From Leptodactylus fallax (Eukaryota; Chordata; Amphibia; Anura; Leptodactylidae), in the NCBI GenBank assembly GCA_947044405.1, contig CAMRHE010000461.1, positions 1,116,001 through 1,180,000 on the forward strand: a DNA stretch of 64,000 nucleotides. The letters run 5' to 3'. This document shows positions 32,140-45,201 of the stretch, in pieces (the stretch's first letter is position 1; each line of letters begins with the position of its first letter). A model generated the notes under the pieces. The model worked only from the letters and a program-made list of their open reading frames with translations, did no database searches and was not told the origin of the DNA. The position numbers and the translations under genes are program-made.

Positions 32140-35100
32140 CGCCCACATAAAACACTAAGCCACCTTCTATCTCTGACTATTCTGCTCCTACTAGCCTCTG
32201 GGGACATCTCTTCCAACCTTGGCCAGCTTTCTTTCACTAATTTTACCTCTCCATGCACACATAGAAGTTCCATGAACGTCATTAATATTTACTGTATCCA
32301 TTGTCTTTATCCTTCTCCTGTCACTTTCAACTGTTTTTTTCTGGAACACTTGTTCAAAGCACAACAAGTTTGAGTATAATCATGACTTGTTCCTTACTAA
32401 ATCTCTTAACCTGCTAGCTCTCACTGAAACCTGAATTGAGCAGTCTGCTATTGCCTCCCCTGCTGCTCTGTCTCACGGTGGTCTCCCATTGTTCTAGGCC
32501 AGACAACAGGCAAGATTGGGGGGTAGGCATACTTCTATTTCTGCATTGCACTTTCCAGGTCATTCCCCTAATCCCCTCACTCACCTTCCCCCTCATTTGA
32601 GGTCCACACCATCAGACTTTTCTTCCCACTTTCCCTGTGAGTAGCTATGATCTACCACTCAACTGGCTTATACTACCAATTCCTGGACCACTTTGCTTCT
32701 TTGCTTCCCCTTTTCTTATCCTGTAAAATTCCTACCTTCATCATGGGTGACATTACACCCCTGTCTCCCCAGATGCCTCTCAATTTCTCTTACTAACCAC
32801 TTCTTTTGGGTTCCTACAACTTACCTCTTCTCCCATACACAAAGACAGCAACTCCCTTGATCTGGTCTTCCTCTGATCCCTTTCATTTTCTAAATTTACT
32901 AACTCTTCTATCCCAATTTCTGTCCATAACCTTCTGTCTCTTCCTTTCAGTACTTCATAAAACTAACACCAACCTACCAGAGTTATCACTGTCACAATCT
33001 CTTCATTCTCCTGTCCTAACCTGTCCACCAGTCACTATAATGAAACTCTTAAAAGTGCACTGCATGAAGCATCTCCCCCCTACACCCGAACACAGACATC
33101 GGCAAACCTGGCATACACCACATACATGTTTTCTTCAGCGGTGCTCTAAGGGTGCTGAACTTGTGTGGAGAAAATCACATAGACTTGCAGACTTCCTACA
33201 CTTCAAGTTTATGCTCAAAACCTATTGCTCTACCCTTCACCTTGCCAAAAAGGCCTATTTCATTGCTCTCATTTCCTCTCTCTCCAATAACTTTAAAACA
33301 CTCTTTGAAATTTTTCACCACCTACTCACTCCCAACGTACAGCCAACAATCACAGACCTATTTGCCAAGGACCTGGCCAATTATTTCCATGACAAAATTC
33401 ATAAGATATGTAAGAAAGTAATTGCCCAATCCACAGGCAGCATTGATCCCCTCAACAACCAAACTTCATCCTGTTCACTCTCATCTTTTAATCCAGTTAC
33501 AGAAGTAATCTCCCAGATCGTTTCTTCTTCTTGCCCTACTACTTGCATTGGTAACCGTTTCCCCTCACGCCTCTTTCAGTCTCTGTCCCCAGCTGTCACT
33601 AGTTATCTTCTAAAATATTTAACCTTTCTCTTTCTTCTGGAATCTTTACCTCCTCTTGCTGCTGTTATAACACCGCTACAGAAGAAGCCCGCCCTTGACC
33701 CATCAAGTTCTGCTAACTACTGAACTGTCTCCAATCTCCCCTTCATTTTTAAAATCTTGGAATGCTTGGTCTACTCTTGATCTCCTGACAGCTAAATCCC
33801 AGGGCAACTATTCTCTTTTCATCTTTCTGGACCTTTCAGCAGCATTTGACAACACAGACCACCAACTCCTCCTTGGTATGCTCTGATCTGTTCAGCTCAA
33901 GGATACCGCTCTCTCTTGGCTATCCTCCTATTTCTCAAACCGCACTTTCAGTGTATCATGTGCAGGCTCTGTCACTATCAGTCTTCTCCTTGCTTTTGGG
34001 CTTCCTCGGGGCACAATCTACACAGCCTTCAGGTACCATCAGCATGTTTGGCTTTCGGTACCATCTTTATACTCATGATACCCAACTATATACCTCATCT
34101 CTACATTACTACAGAACACCAGTGGCTGTCTCTGCACTCTTTCTGAAACTTAAAGACTAAACTACTGCTGTTTATAACATCTACTAACAGATCTATCCTG
34201 GATATTTCTATTTCAGTCTTACCATAACACCAAGGCAGCACAGTCACTCTGTTTATCTCATACCTTTCTGTTATCGCTATATCCAATCACTTGCATGTTC
34301 ATGTTACCTGCACCTCAAAAACATCTCCGGAATCCACCCTTACCTTACCATGGAAACATCAAAAAACATTATTGTTGCTGATTCACTGTAGACTTGTCTA
34401 CTGTAATTCCTTACTAATCAGACTTCCCCTCAGTAAACTCTCCCCACTACAATCTATTTTTAATGCAGCAGCTAGGCTCATCTATCAGTCTAAATGCTAC
34501 ACCGATGGTCTGTACCAGTCACTGTACTGGCGGCCTATTCAATATAGAATAAAACATAAACTTATCACCCTCATCCACAAAGCTCTCTTTAATGCTACAC
34601 CTCCCTAAATTTGCTTCCTCATCTCTGTCTACCACCCAACCCTTGCTCTCCATTTGGCCAATGACCTAAGACTAACTTCCTCTATTATCAGAACCTCACA
34701 CTCCCATAACCAAGGTTTCTCCTGCATTGCACCTCTTCTCTGGAATGCTGTACCCTGAAAAATCAGATTAACTCCCATCTTCTACAGCTTCAAGGTCATC
34801 CTAAAGACACATCTCTTTAGGCAGGCCTATTACATTTCCTAATCTAAAATCCTTCTGCAGTTATATTCCCTAAAACTAGCCCTTTTCTGTTCCCAAACCC
34901 ACTCCCCGCCCCCCATTATCCCACAAGGCACAATTCCTATATCGGACTTTGGATCTGTTCATAAAAGGATACTGGCTGGTGATGGCTCATTCAACTTTAC
35001 TTATTTGTATAATTATAGTAACATTTTTTATAAAAAAAAAAAAAAAAAAAAGGTTGGTCCACTGGACAAGCAATGCTACCTCCTATGCAGCCCCTGCTAC

Positions 35101-35276
35101 CTCGTGTGCCACCCCATCTACCTTATAGATTGTAAACTCTTTCAAGCAGGGCCCTCAATCCTATGGTGTAAATTGATTTATTACTCTATAATGTCGTCTT
35201 TTGTCTGTACGGAACCTTACGATTTGTAAAGTGTAGCGGAATATGTTGTTGCTATATAAATAAAGTTTATTATAAT
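32140..35276 (+). mobile_element. L2-type LINE, decayed
   Basis: Order of recognisable parts: linker (33100-33420), reverse-transcriptase approach (33480-33730), palm (33780-34150), 3' domain (34430-34830), 3' UTR. The 3' end GTGCTATATAAATAAAG-like text (TTGCTATATAAATAAAGTTT, about 35250) is characteristic of vertebrate L2. A 20-A run at about 35030-35050 lies inside the 3' region. The start is set where LINE-like text begins and is approximate. A second L2 3' end is at 55650-55975. Confidence 0.8.
32806..34608 (+). pseudogene. L2-type ORF2 reverse transcriptase pseudogene
   Basis: The 305-residue open frame 32806-33723 covers the region before the palm (AELVWRKSHRLADFLHFKFM, NVQPTITDLFAKDLANYFHD, LQKKPALDPSSSANY). 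The next frame has YSLFIFLDLSAAFDNTDHQL with the first catalytic Asp region. The catalytic box normally reading YADD.QLY is YTHDTQLY here, so an active-site Asp is lost. The thumb side reads LSPLQSIFNAAARLIYQSKC (34440-34500) and RPIQYRIKHKLITLIHKALF. Multiple frameshifts. Not functional. Confidence 0.8.
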
Positions 35277-36335
35277 TAATGGGAAAACTAAATAAGGCCA
35301 AAGTCTCATGTGACATAGTAGCACAGGTAGAATTCGCTTTAGCCAATTTGCTGCTATATGCGTTACCAGTGTAGTGGACATTCATAAATCGCACCCATGC
35401 ACTGCTGGAAAACATATGCAGTGTAAATTGTCTTGAGCTGAGCCTTTTCAAGCAGCAGCATGTTAGTTTCTTGCTGCAGGTTTAGCAGGGTTTTCAAGAT
35501 TTCAAATGCAAAGAATGAAAACTGTCCCAGCTGTAGGGATTAAACCATTATAAAAAACAGCCAATTTTGCTTTGTGTTGCAGGAAGGTCCAATGTGGGAT
35601 TATATCTGTGGCCGTTTGAAGTCCATGCCATTCATGGACAACACCCTACTCATTTGCGGGTGGTGTGCTGACTGTGAATGATCAGTTTTGCTTGTCTTTG
35701 AAAAGCAGATCTCTTTTGTTTAATTTTCTATACTTTGTATGTCTCTGCGTCTGTGAAAAATGAATGACATTCTTTTTTTTTTAATGGACCCATAGACTGG
35801 GATACATCAGCATCAGTGTAAAAAAAGGACATTCTTTTGTTTCTTTGCAGACCTACGGTCAGAAAAAAAACACTGATGTCTGAATAAACACATTGAAATA
35901 AATGGGTATGTTCGTGATATGTGGAAGCGAGAACAAGGCCTAATGGGATCTTGCATGTCAGATTTACTGCAGAGATATCTGCAACTGTAAATCAGTTATA
36001 TTTATCTTAATGGGGTTGTTTTGTTGGCAAGCAAATGGATTTATGCAGCAAATATTTTGTGTGTAAATTTACCCAATGGCTAGGGCTACAGGGCAACATG
36101 CAACATTATGAGATGTTAATGAATACTAATGAAGGGGGGAAAGTGCTGCTACTTCCTGCCTGTGTCGCTTATGTCCAATTTTCGAGACACTAGTGGCACA
36201 GGTAGAAAGAGACTGGACTGTCTGTTTCATTAGTATTAGTATCAGTAAATACTAACATGGATGTGCAGTGGATGCTAATGAATAGGGATGAGTCTTTCTT
36301 GATCTGACTTTTCCAAAACATTGGCACCCATGAAA
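35277..36335. other. Unassigned AT-rich sequence
   Basis: No gene, RNA or repeat family recognised. Short open frames only. Confidence 0.5.
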
Positions 36336-36560
36336 TGCTATTATACTCTGGGGTCTACTCAGACCCCAGAGTATAAGTGGAGGTTCAGGGGAGGAGAGTA
36401 AAAATAACAAACAGTTATATTCAACTCTCCTGGTCATCCTGCAGTCCCCTCTTCCAGCCAATGACTGACCTTGGGTCAAAACATCATGATGTCAGCATGG
36501 GCTTTCACAAATTATACTGTGGGGTCAGAGGAAACCCCAGAGAACAATAGATCACTGATG
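36284..36560. repeat. Fragment of hAT-type module with hairpin
   Basis: Starts with a TAGGGATGAG-like end, carries the recurrent hairpin (36340-36376), then the AGGAGAGT/ACTCTCCT stem around 36392-36430, and a decayed second hairpin near 36512. No target duplication found. Confidence 0.5.
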
Positions 36561-36603
36561 GTGGTGGGGATCGCAACAAGAACTTTATCACTGAAATGGT
36601 TCC

Positions 36604-37876
36604 CCAGCATTAAAACATAACTTTTATTGATATAGAAAGTTAGAAATTAAATGTGTAGGTGCAGACAACTAAGTGATAGCCAGAGATGTCAGTGTCTAGA
36701 TAATAGTATGGCATCAAATCCAGTCGAATCAGATTAAGTCTCCCACTGGCACTCCGACCGATAGAATAAAATAATGTATTCGTCCCTAATGCCTAGGGCG
36801 TAAAAAGGTCCACCTAAAGTGAACAATTATAAAGGCTATAGATTCCCCACCTCAGAATATACCACAACAAATATAACGACCTAACCAGATAGGGGGGAAA
36901 GTCAATACCTATCCCTCTGTAGGACAGTTGTGGTAATGTAGTGTTAGGAATAATATCCCCTAATAACACCAACAGAAAAAGGCTATCCTCTCTTTAACCC
37001 ACATACCCATGAATACTGGCTAACTACTGTGGCTAGAGGGCACTGCACATGTATACAACTGGATCCGTGACGAGTCTAGATTAATAGACGATGATACGAT
37101 GATCCTCCACCCTTATCCTAGGCTTTTCATAGTGGTGTATTCTGAGGACGCTGCTGCAATACTGGATGTCGCTATATTATCGTCTATTTATATAGACTAG
37201 GTCACAGGTCCAGCGGTATAAACACACAATGCCCTCTAGCAACAGGAGTTAGCCTCTACTTTTGGGTATTAAGAATGAATGCTTTCCTCTCAATAGGGGT
37301 GTTTAATATCATTCCTAATATTATAAGTGGAGAGTCAGAACTATCATTGCTCTGATAGTCTTTCCATCCTTTCCACTTATTTCCACATTTACCCTAGGCT
37401 GACCATAGTGGCGTTTATTGAGGACGCTGCAGTTATACGGGACGTGGCTATATCATTGTCTATTAATTTAGACCGGTCACGGATCCAGCTGTATACATGT
37501 GCACAGTAGTTAGCCAGTATTCATGGGTATGTGGGTTAAAGAGAGAATAGCCTTTTTCTGTTGGTATTAGTAGGATATATTATTCCTAACACTACATTAC
37601 CACAACTGTCCTACAGAGGGATAATTATACACTTTCCCCCTATCTGGTTAGGTCGTTATATTTGTGGTGGAATTTCTGAGGTGGGAACTCTATAGCCTCT
37701 ATAGTTCACTTTAGGTGGACCTTTTTGTGCCCTAGGCATCAGAGATGAATACATTTTTTTATTCTATCGGTCAGAGTGCCAGTGGGAGACTTAGTCTGAT
37801 TCGACTGGATCAGTTGTCTGCACCTACACTTTTCATTTCTAATTTTCTATATCAATAAAAGTTGTTTTAATGCTGG
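36604..37876. mobile_element. 1.27-kb foldback element with long inverted arms
   Basis: The tips are CCAGCATTAAAAC and its complement GTTTTAATGCTGG. The left arm (36604 to about 37090) and right arm (about 37480 to 37876) are inverted copies, interrupted by small indels, sharing for example GACCTAACCAGATAGG and CCCACATACCCATGAATACT. The centre holds two direct copies of a CATAGTGG...GAGGACGCTGC module (about 37128 and 37408). No coding capacity and no obvious target duplication. Confidence 0.8.
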
Positions 37877-38065
37877 TAGAAAAGAGGAGGCAGATGAGCA
37901 CTGGTCCAGAATAAATGTAGTCTTTAATCCAATAGAATAAAACACAAGACGCGTTTCGGGACAAGCCCTTTTTCAAGTGTGCATAAAAACATAGCATGGG
38001 TAGCATAGCATATATATACTTTACAAAAATAAAAAAAAATGAGACAAAAACGGGTGGTAGCCATG
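37877..38065. repeat. Repeat fragment with ACGCGTTTCGGG motif
   Basis: Contains ACGCGTTTCGGGACAAGCCC next to TTTTTCAAGTGTGC, a phrase style shared with the 313-bp array unit (CTGTTTCCGGATTGTTGTCC then TTCATCAG). Boundaries unknown. Confidence 0.35.
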
Positions 38066-39292
38066 CCCCCTAACGCTGAGCGCTCTCCATACACCTCGGG
38101 TGCCGGCTGTATAATACAGCCAGGACCCGCCGCTAACAGCAGCGATCGGTGCCTGCACCGATTGCGGCTGTTAACCCTTTAGATGCCGCGGTCAAACGGG
38201 ACCACGGCGTCTAAATTGCGCAGCTGGCACGGGCGCCGCCATTTTTCCTTGATCACCGCCCCCCAGAACGTCATCGGAGGGCGGCGATTAGTTGTCATGA
38301 CAGCCGGGAGCCTATTGAAGGCTCCCAGGCCTGTCATTACATTACAGCTATTACGCGATGCCAGAGGCATCGGCTAATAGCAGTGAAGGCATTTTGCTAT
38401 TCACTGCGATACAGTAGTATCGCAGTGAATAGTATCATCGATCAGACTCCCTAGGTTTCAAGGTCCCTAGGGAGTCTGATCATACAAGTAAAAGTTAAAA
38501 AAAAAAGTTTTTAAAAGTATGAAAAAAATAAAAAAAACACAAAAGTTCAAATCACCCCCCTTTCCCTAGATCAGATATAAAAGTAAATAAACAAAAGTAA
38601 ACATAAACACATTAGGTGTCCTCCTGCTCCAAAATGCCCAAACTATTAAAATATTAAAATATGTATCCCATACGGTGAACGGCGTAGCGGGGAAAAAAAA
38701 TCTAAATGGCCAAATAGTGTTTTTTTCAACACTTTGCCTCCTATACAAAATTTAATAAAAAGTGATCAAACCATCAGATCTTTCCCCAAATGGTATCAAT
38801 AAAAACATCATGTTGTCCCGCATAAAAAGACGCCTTGCCCAGCTCCATGCATGTAAATATGAAAAAGTTACAGGTGACACAATATGGCGACACAAATTTT
38901 TTTTTTCTATTTAGCAAAGTTTAAAATTTTTTAAATTGTATCAAAACATTACAAATACTATATAAATTTGGTATCGCCGTGTTCGTACTGACCCGCATAA
39001 TACAGGTAACATGTAATTTTTACCACACAGTGGACGCCGTAAAAATTAAACCCATATGAATTTGGCGCAAATGCAGTTTTTCTCCAATTGCACCTCATTC
39101 TGAATTTTTTTCTAGCTTCCCAGTACATTGCACAGCATATTGAATGGTATCATTACAAAGTACAATTTGTTTCGCAAACAATAAGTAATCACGTGACTCT
39201 GTGAATTGAAAAATGAAAAAGTTATGGCTCTTGGAATGTGGGGAGGGAAAAATGAAAAGGCAAAAACAAAAAATGGCCCGGTCATTAAGGGG
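38066..39292. mobile_element. TTAA-type element, copy with damaged left end
   Basis: The right end GGCCCGGTCATTAAGGGG is followed by TTAA (39293-39296). Interior text is the same as 42649-43936. The left end reads CCCCCTAACG and then skips about 70 bp found in the other copy; no TTAA precedes it. It abuts the truncated 3' part of the Tc1 copy. Confidence 0.65.
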
Positions 39293-39296
39293 TTAA

Positions 39297-39916
39297 ACTC
39301 CCTCCAATGGTTTTCTATGGGGCTGAGATCTGGAGACTGGCTAGGCCACTCCAGGACCTTGAAATGCTTCTTACGAAGCCACTCCTTCGTTGCCCTGGCG
39401 GTGTGCTTGGGATTATTATCCTGCTGAAAGACCCAGCCACATTTCATCTTCAATGACCTTGCTGATGGAAGGAGGTTTGCACTCAAAATATCACGATACA
39501 TGGCCCCATTCATTCTTTCATGTACATGGATCAGTCGTCCTGGTCCCTTTGCAGAGAAACAGCCCCAAAGCATGCTGTTGCCATCCCCATGCTTCACAGT
39601 AGGTATGGTGTTCTTTGGATGCAACTCAACATTTACTCTCCTCCAAACACAACGAGTTATGTTTCTATCAAACAGTTCTACTTTGGTTTCATCTGACCAT
39701 ATGACATTCTCTCAATACTCTTCTGGAACATCCAAATGCTCTCTAGCAAACTTCAGACGGGCCAGGATATGTACTGGCTTAAGCAGGGGAACACGTCTGG
39801 CACTGCAGGATCTGAGTCCCTGACGGCATAGTGTGTTACTGATGGTAGCCTTTGTTACGTTAGTCCCAGCTTTCTGCAGGTCAATCACTAGGTCCCCCTG
39901 TGTGGTTCTTTGATTT
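39297..39916 (-). pseudogene. Tc1 transposase, catalytic part (family A copy 2)
   Basis: Minus-strand frames give GDLVIDLQKAGTNVTKATIS, then [15 protein letters not shown] with TGA in place of Trp, [10 protein letters not shown] (first Asp), [37 protein letters not shown] (second Asp) and [14 protein letters not shown] with the third acidic residue. It then stops at the TTAA element. The C-terminal ~40 residues are absent. Confidence 0.88.
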
Positions 39917-41002
39917 TTCCCCACCCTCTCCAGTTTGCTTATCGGCCGGGCATTAGGGTAGATGATGCCATCATCCACCTTCTGCACAGGGCTCTGTCTC
40001 ACCTGGAGAAACCAGGGAACACGGTGAGAATAATGTTCTTTGATTTCTCCAGTGCTTTTAACACCATACAGCCCAGGTTACTGAGAGACAAGCTGGGCCT
40101 TGCTGGAGTGGACCACCACCTCTCCAACTGGATCCTAGACTACCTCACAAATCGACCTCAATGCGTGAGAGCCCAAGACTGTGTGTCAGATACCATGATC
40201 TGTAATACGGGGGCACCTCAGGGTACGGTTCTCGCCCTTTTCCTCTTCACACTGTACACTGCAGATTTTAGGTGCAACTCATCTAGCTGCTACCTACAGA
40301 AGTATTCTGACGACTCTGCAATAGTAGGTCTCATCAAAGATGATGATGACAGGGAGTACAGAGAACTGTACCGGGATTTTGTGGACTGGTGCTAGCGGAA
40401 CCACCTGAAGATTAACGCAGGGAAGACCAAGGACATGGTGGTGGACTTCCGTAAATGCAGATGCCCTCCTAAACCAGTGGACATCCTGGGGACGGGCATC
40501 GAGATTGTGAACACCTATAAGTACCTGGGGTTGCTCCTTAATAATAAGCTGGACTGGGCAGATCATATGGAGGTCATGTACAGGAAGGGCCACAGCAGGC
40601 TCTACCTGCTTAGGAAGCTGAGAGCCTTTGGAATCCGGGGGGCACTTCTTAGGACTTTCTTTAACTCGGTAGTGGCATCAGCCATCTTCTTTGGAGTGGG
40701 AACAGTATATCAGAAATAAACTTGACAAGCTGATTAGAAGGGCCAGCTCTGTCCTGGGGAGCCCACTGGACCCAGTGCAGGTGGTGGGTGACAAAAGGAT
40801 ACTGTCCGTGGTGAGTTCCATGCAGAAGAAGAAGTCCCATCCCATGTATGAGACTGTGATAGCACTGGGCAGTACTGTCAGTGACCGACTGCTCCACCCT
40901 AAGTGTGAGAAGGAGCGCTATCGGAAGTCTTTCCTCCCCACCGCGGTTAGGCTGTACAACCAACACCGACCTAAGCGGAGATCAATACACACAGAGAACT
41001 GA
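39917..41002 (+). pseudogene. Rex1-like reverse transcriptase pseudogene
   Basis: Starts at LAYRPG-like text (FAYRPGIRVDDAIIHLLHRA), then FFDFSSAFNTIQPRLLRDKL with the first Asp, GAPQGTVLALFLFTLYTADF, and YSDDSAIVGL in place of the usual FADD box. A TAG at 40393-40395 interrupts FVDWC/RNHLKINAGKTKDMV; reading continues in the same frame to about 40700. A final shift leads to DPVQVVGDKRILSVVSS and ends SIHTEN at 41002. Only the half downstream of the fingers region is present. Confidence 0.82.
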
Positions 41003-41212
41003 AATATCTTTCTGCCTGTTAAATCCCCCCCCCCTCCTCTGCTACTTCCTATCTGTCTGTCTACTATCAATGTAATGCCTCTTACCTTGGAACATTCCTG
41101 TACATGTTGTATTTGTATTTGAATCTGCTTATCTTATCTTTGCTGCTGTAACACACTGAATTTCCCCATTGTGGAACTATTAAAGGACTATTATTATTAT
41201 TATTATTATTAT
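39917..41212 (+). mobile_element. Rex1-like LINE fragment 2, inserted in Tc1 copy A2
   Basis: A 5'-truncated LINE on the plus strand. It begins within the reverse transcriptase and ends with AATTTCCCCATTGTGG and a tail AAAGGACTATTATTATT. That 3' end style matches Rex1-type LINEs. Fragment 1 (21060-21710) and a 3' end at 59934-60000 are from the same family. Confidence 0.75.
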
Positions 41213-41213
41213 T
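41188..41213 (+). repeat. (ATT)n tail of the LINE
   Basis: About eight ATT units mark the 3' terminus of the Rex1-like LINE. Confidence 0.9.
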
Positions 41214-41422
41214 TTAACCCCACGGGGTGAGATCTTGCGTAGAGCCCCTGATCGAATGAGATTATCAGTGGTCTGGTATGTCTTCCATTTTCTAATTATT
41301 GCTCCCACAGTTGATTTCTTCACACCAAGCTGCTTGCCTATTGCAGATTCAGTCTTTCCAGCCTGGAGCAGGTCTACAATTTTGTTTCTGGTGTCCTTCC
41401 ACAGCTCTTTGGTCTTCACCAT
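41213..41422 (-). pseudogene. Tc1 transposase, N-terminal part (family A copy 2)
   Basis: Begins at 41422 with [20 protein letters not shown] and includes [19 protein letters not shown], the DNA-binding helix-turn-helix half. Open for 70 codons up to the LINE junction. Unlike copy A1 it has no stop in this segment. Confidence 0.88.
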
Positions 41423-41714
41423 AGTGGAGTTTGGAGTGTGACTGTTTGAGGTTGTGGACAGGTGTCTTTTATATTGATAACAATGTCAAGCAGGTGCCAT
41501 TACTACAGGTAATGAGTGGAGGACAGAGGAGCCTCTTAAAGAAGAAGTTACAGGTTTGTGAGAGCCAGAAATCTAGCTTGTTTGTAGGTGACCAAATACT
41601 TATTTTCCACCATAACTTGCAAATAAATTCTTAAAAAATCAGATTGTGTTTTTTTTATATGTTTTCCAATTTTATCTCTCATAGTTGAGGTCTACCTATA
41701 CATATATATATATA

Positions 41715-42520
<806 letters not shown>

Positions 42521-42648
42521 TATATACAACCCCAATTCCAATGAAGTTGGGAGGTTGTGTAAAACATAAATAAAAACAGAATATGATGATTTGCAAATCC
42601 TTTTCAACCTATATTCAATTGAATACACTACAAAGACAAGATATTTAA

Positions 42649-43936
42649 CCCCTTAACGACGCAGGGCGTAATAGTACGTCCTGAGTCGCATGACGATGTA
42701 TGTAGAGCGCTCAGGAGCTGAGCGCTCTCCATACACCGCGGGTGCCGGCTGTATAATACAGCCAGGACCCGCAGCTAACAGCAGCGATTGGTGCCTGCAC
42801 CGATCGCGGCTGTTAACCCTTTAGATGCCGCGGTCAAACGCGACCGCGGCGTCTAAATTGCGGAGCCGACAAGGGCGCCGCCATTTTTACCTCATCGCCG
42901 CCCTCCAGAACGTCATCAGAGGACGGCGATTGGTTGCCATGACAGCCGGGAGCCTATTGAAGGCTCCCAGGCCTGTCATTTCAGTATAGCTATTACACGA
43001 TGCCAGAGGCATCGTCTAATAGCAGTGATGTCATTTTGCTATTCACTGTGATACAGTAGTATCGCAGTGGATAGTATGATCGATCAGACTCCCTAGGTTT
43101 CAAGGTCCCTAGGGAGTCTGATCATACAAGTAAAAGTATAAAAAAAAAAAGTTTTTAAAAGTATGTAAAAATTTTAAAAAACACAAAAGTTCAAATCACC
43201 CCCCTTTCCCTAGATCAGATATAAAAGTAAATAAACAAAAGTAAACATAAACACATTAGGTATCCCCGCACTCCAAAATGCCCGAACTATTAAAATATTT
43301 AAATATTTATCCCATACGGTGAACGGTGTAGCGGGGAAAAAAAATCTAAATGGCCAAATAGCGTTTTTTTCAACACTTTGTCTCCTATAAAAAATTGAAG
43401 AAAAAGTGATCAAACCATCAGATCTTTCCCCAAGTGTTATCAATAAAAACGTCATGTTGTCCCGCATAAAAAGACGCCTTACCCAGCTCCATACATGTAA
43501 ATGTGAAAAAGTTACAGGTGACACAATATGGCGACGCAAATTTTTTTTTTCTATTTAGCAAAGTTTTAAATTTTTTAAAAGGTATCAAAACATTACAAAT
43601 ACTATATAAATTTGGTATCGCCATGTTCGTACTGACCCACAGAATACAGGTAACATGTCATTTTTACCACACAGTGAATGGTGTAAAAATTAAACCCATA
43701 TGAATTTGGCGCAAATGCAGTTTTTCTCCAATTGCACCTCATTCTGAATTTTTTTCCAGCTTCCCAGTACATTGCACAGAATATTGAATAGTGACATTAC
43801 AAAGTACAATTTGTTTCGCAAACAATAAGCCATCATGTGACTCTGTGAACTGAAAAATGAAAAAGTTATGGCTCTTGGAATGTGGGGAGGGAAAAACGAA
43901 AATGCAAAAACAAAAAATGGCCCGGTCATTAAGGGG
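42649..43936. mobile_element. TTAA-type non-autonomous element (piggyBac-like), complete
   Basis: TTAA at 42645-42648 and 43937-43940. Ends CCCCTTAACGACGCAGGG and, inverted, CCCCTTAATGACCGGGCC. CCC ends with TTAA duplication point to a piggyBac-like family. 1288 bp, no transposase. It contains a hairpin CAGACTCCCTAGGTTTCAAGG with its complement near 43085-43125, and mirror blocks about GATGCCGCGGTCAAACGCG. Confidence 0.82.
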
Positions 43937-44181
43937 TTAATGTTCAAATGGATAAACGTTATTGTTTTTTTGCAAATATTCACTCATTGTGAATTCGATG
44001 CCTGTAACATGGTCCAAAAAAGCTGGGAAGGGGCATCAAAAGACTGGGAAAGTTGAGGAATGCTCAAAAAACAGCTGTTTTGGAGCATTCCAGAGTTGAA
44101 CAGGTTAATTGGAAACAGGTGAGTGTCATGATTGGGTATAAAGGGAGCACCCCCGAAATGCTCAGTCATTCACAAGCAAGG

Positions 44182-45201
44182 ATGGGGCAAGGTTCACCAC
44201 TTTGTGAACAACTGCGTGCGCAAATCGTCCAACAATTTAAGAACAACATTTCTCATTGTACAATTGCAAGGAATTTAGGGATTTCATCATCTACAGTCCA
44301 TAATATCATGAAAAGATTCAGGGAATCTGGAGAAATTTCTGCAAGTAAGCCGCAAGGCCGAAAACCAACATTGAATGCCTGTGACCTTCGATCCATCAGA
44401 CAGCCCTGCATTAACAACTGACATCATTCTGTAATGGATATTACCACATGGGCTCAGGAACACTTCAGAAAACCATGTCAGTGAACACAGTTCGTCGCTA
44501 CATTTACAAGTGCAAGTTAAAACTCTACCATGCAAAGCGAAAGCCATATATCAACAACACCCAGAAACGCCGCCGGCTTCATTGGGCCCGAGCTCATCTG
44601 AAATGGACTGATGCAAAGTACAAAATTATCCTGTAGTCTGACCAGTCCACATTTCACATTGTTTTTGGAAATCATGGATGTCGTGTCTTCCGGGTCAAAG
44701 AGGAAAAGAACTGTCCGGATTGTTATCAGCACAAAGTTCAAAAGCCAGCATCTCTGATGGTATGGGGGTATGTTAGTGCCCATGGCATGGGTAACTTGCA
44801 CATCTGTGAAGGCACCATTAATGCTGAAAGGTACATACAGGTTTTGGAGCAACATATGCTGCCATCCAAGCGACGTCTTTTTCAGGGACATCCCTGCTTA
44901 TTTCAGCAAGACAATGCCAAGCCACATTCTGCACGTGTTACAACAGTGTGGCTTCATAGTAAGAGTGCGGGTACTAGACTGGCCTGCCTGCAGTCCAGAC
45001 CTGTCTCCCATTGAAAATATGTGGCACATTATGAAGCACAAAATACAACAACGGAGACACCGGACTGTTGAGCAACTGAAGTTGTACATCAAGCAAGGAT
45101 GGGAAAGAATTCCACGTAAAAATCTTCAACAATTCGTGTCCTCAGTTCCCAAACGCTTGTTGAGTGTTGTTAAAAGGAAAGGTGATATAACACAGTGGTA
45201 A
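44182..45201 (+). pseudogene. Tc1/mariner transposase pseudogene (family D)
   Basis: Starts MGQGSPLCEQLRAQIVQQFK (Met at 44182). The helix-turn-helix reads RNLGISSSTVHNIMKRF. Stops interrupt at NN*HHS (about 44419) and at IIL*SDQSTF (about 44635), where Trp has become TAG just before the first catalytic Asp. The second Asp is in [11 protein letters not shown] small deletion near 44960 shifts the frame before [19 protein letters not shown] (third acidic residue). The frame ends at KRKGDITQW with TAA at 45199-45201. About 340 codons, normal length. Confidence 0.92.

Larger units (their letters stand above)
39297..41700 (-). mobile_element. Tc1-like transposon, family A copy 2, split by a LINE
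   Basis: Two pieces on the minus strand, 41213-41700 (5' inverted-repeat region and N-terminus) and 39297-39916 (middle and catalytic parts), flank a Rex1-like LINE. Both outer ends are truncated: the 3' side by the TTAA element, the 5' side near a TATATA run at about 41700. About 20-25 bp of Tc1 sequence is missing at the LINE junction. Confidence 0.85.

Noticed and set aside
32806..33723. 305-codon open frame as a possible host gene.
   Set aside because: Its content and what follows (LDLSAAFD, THDTQLY, NAAARLIYQ) are those of an L2 ORF2, so it is a LINE remnant.
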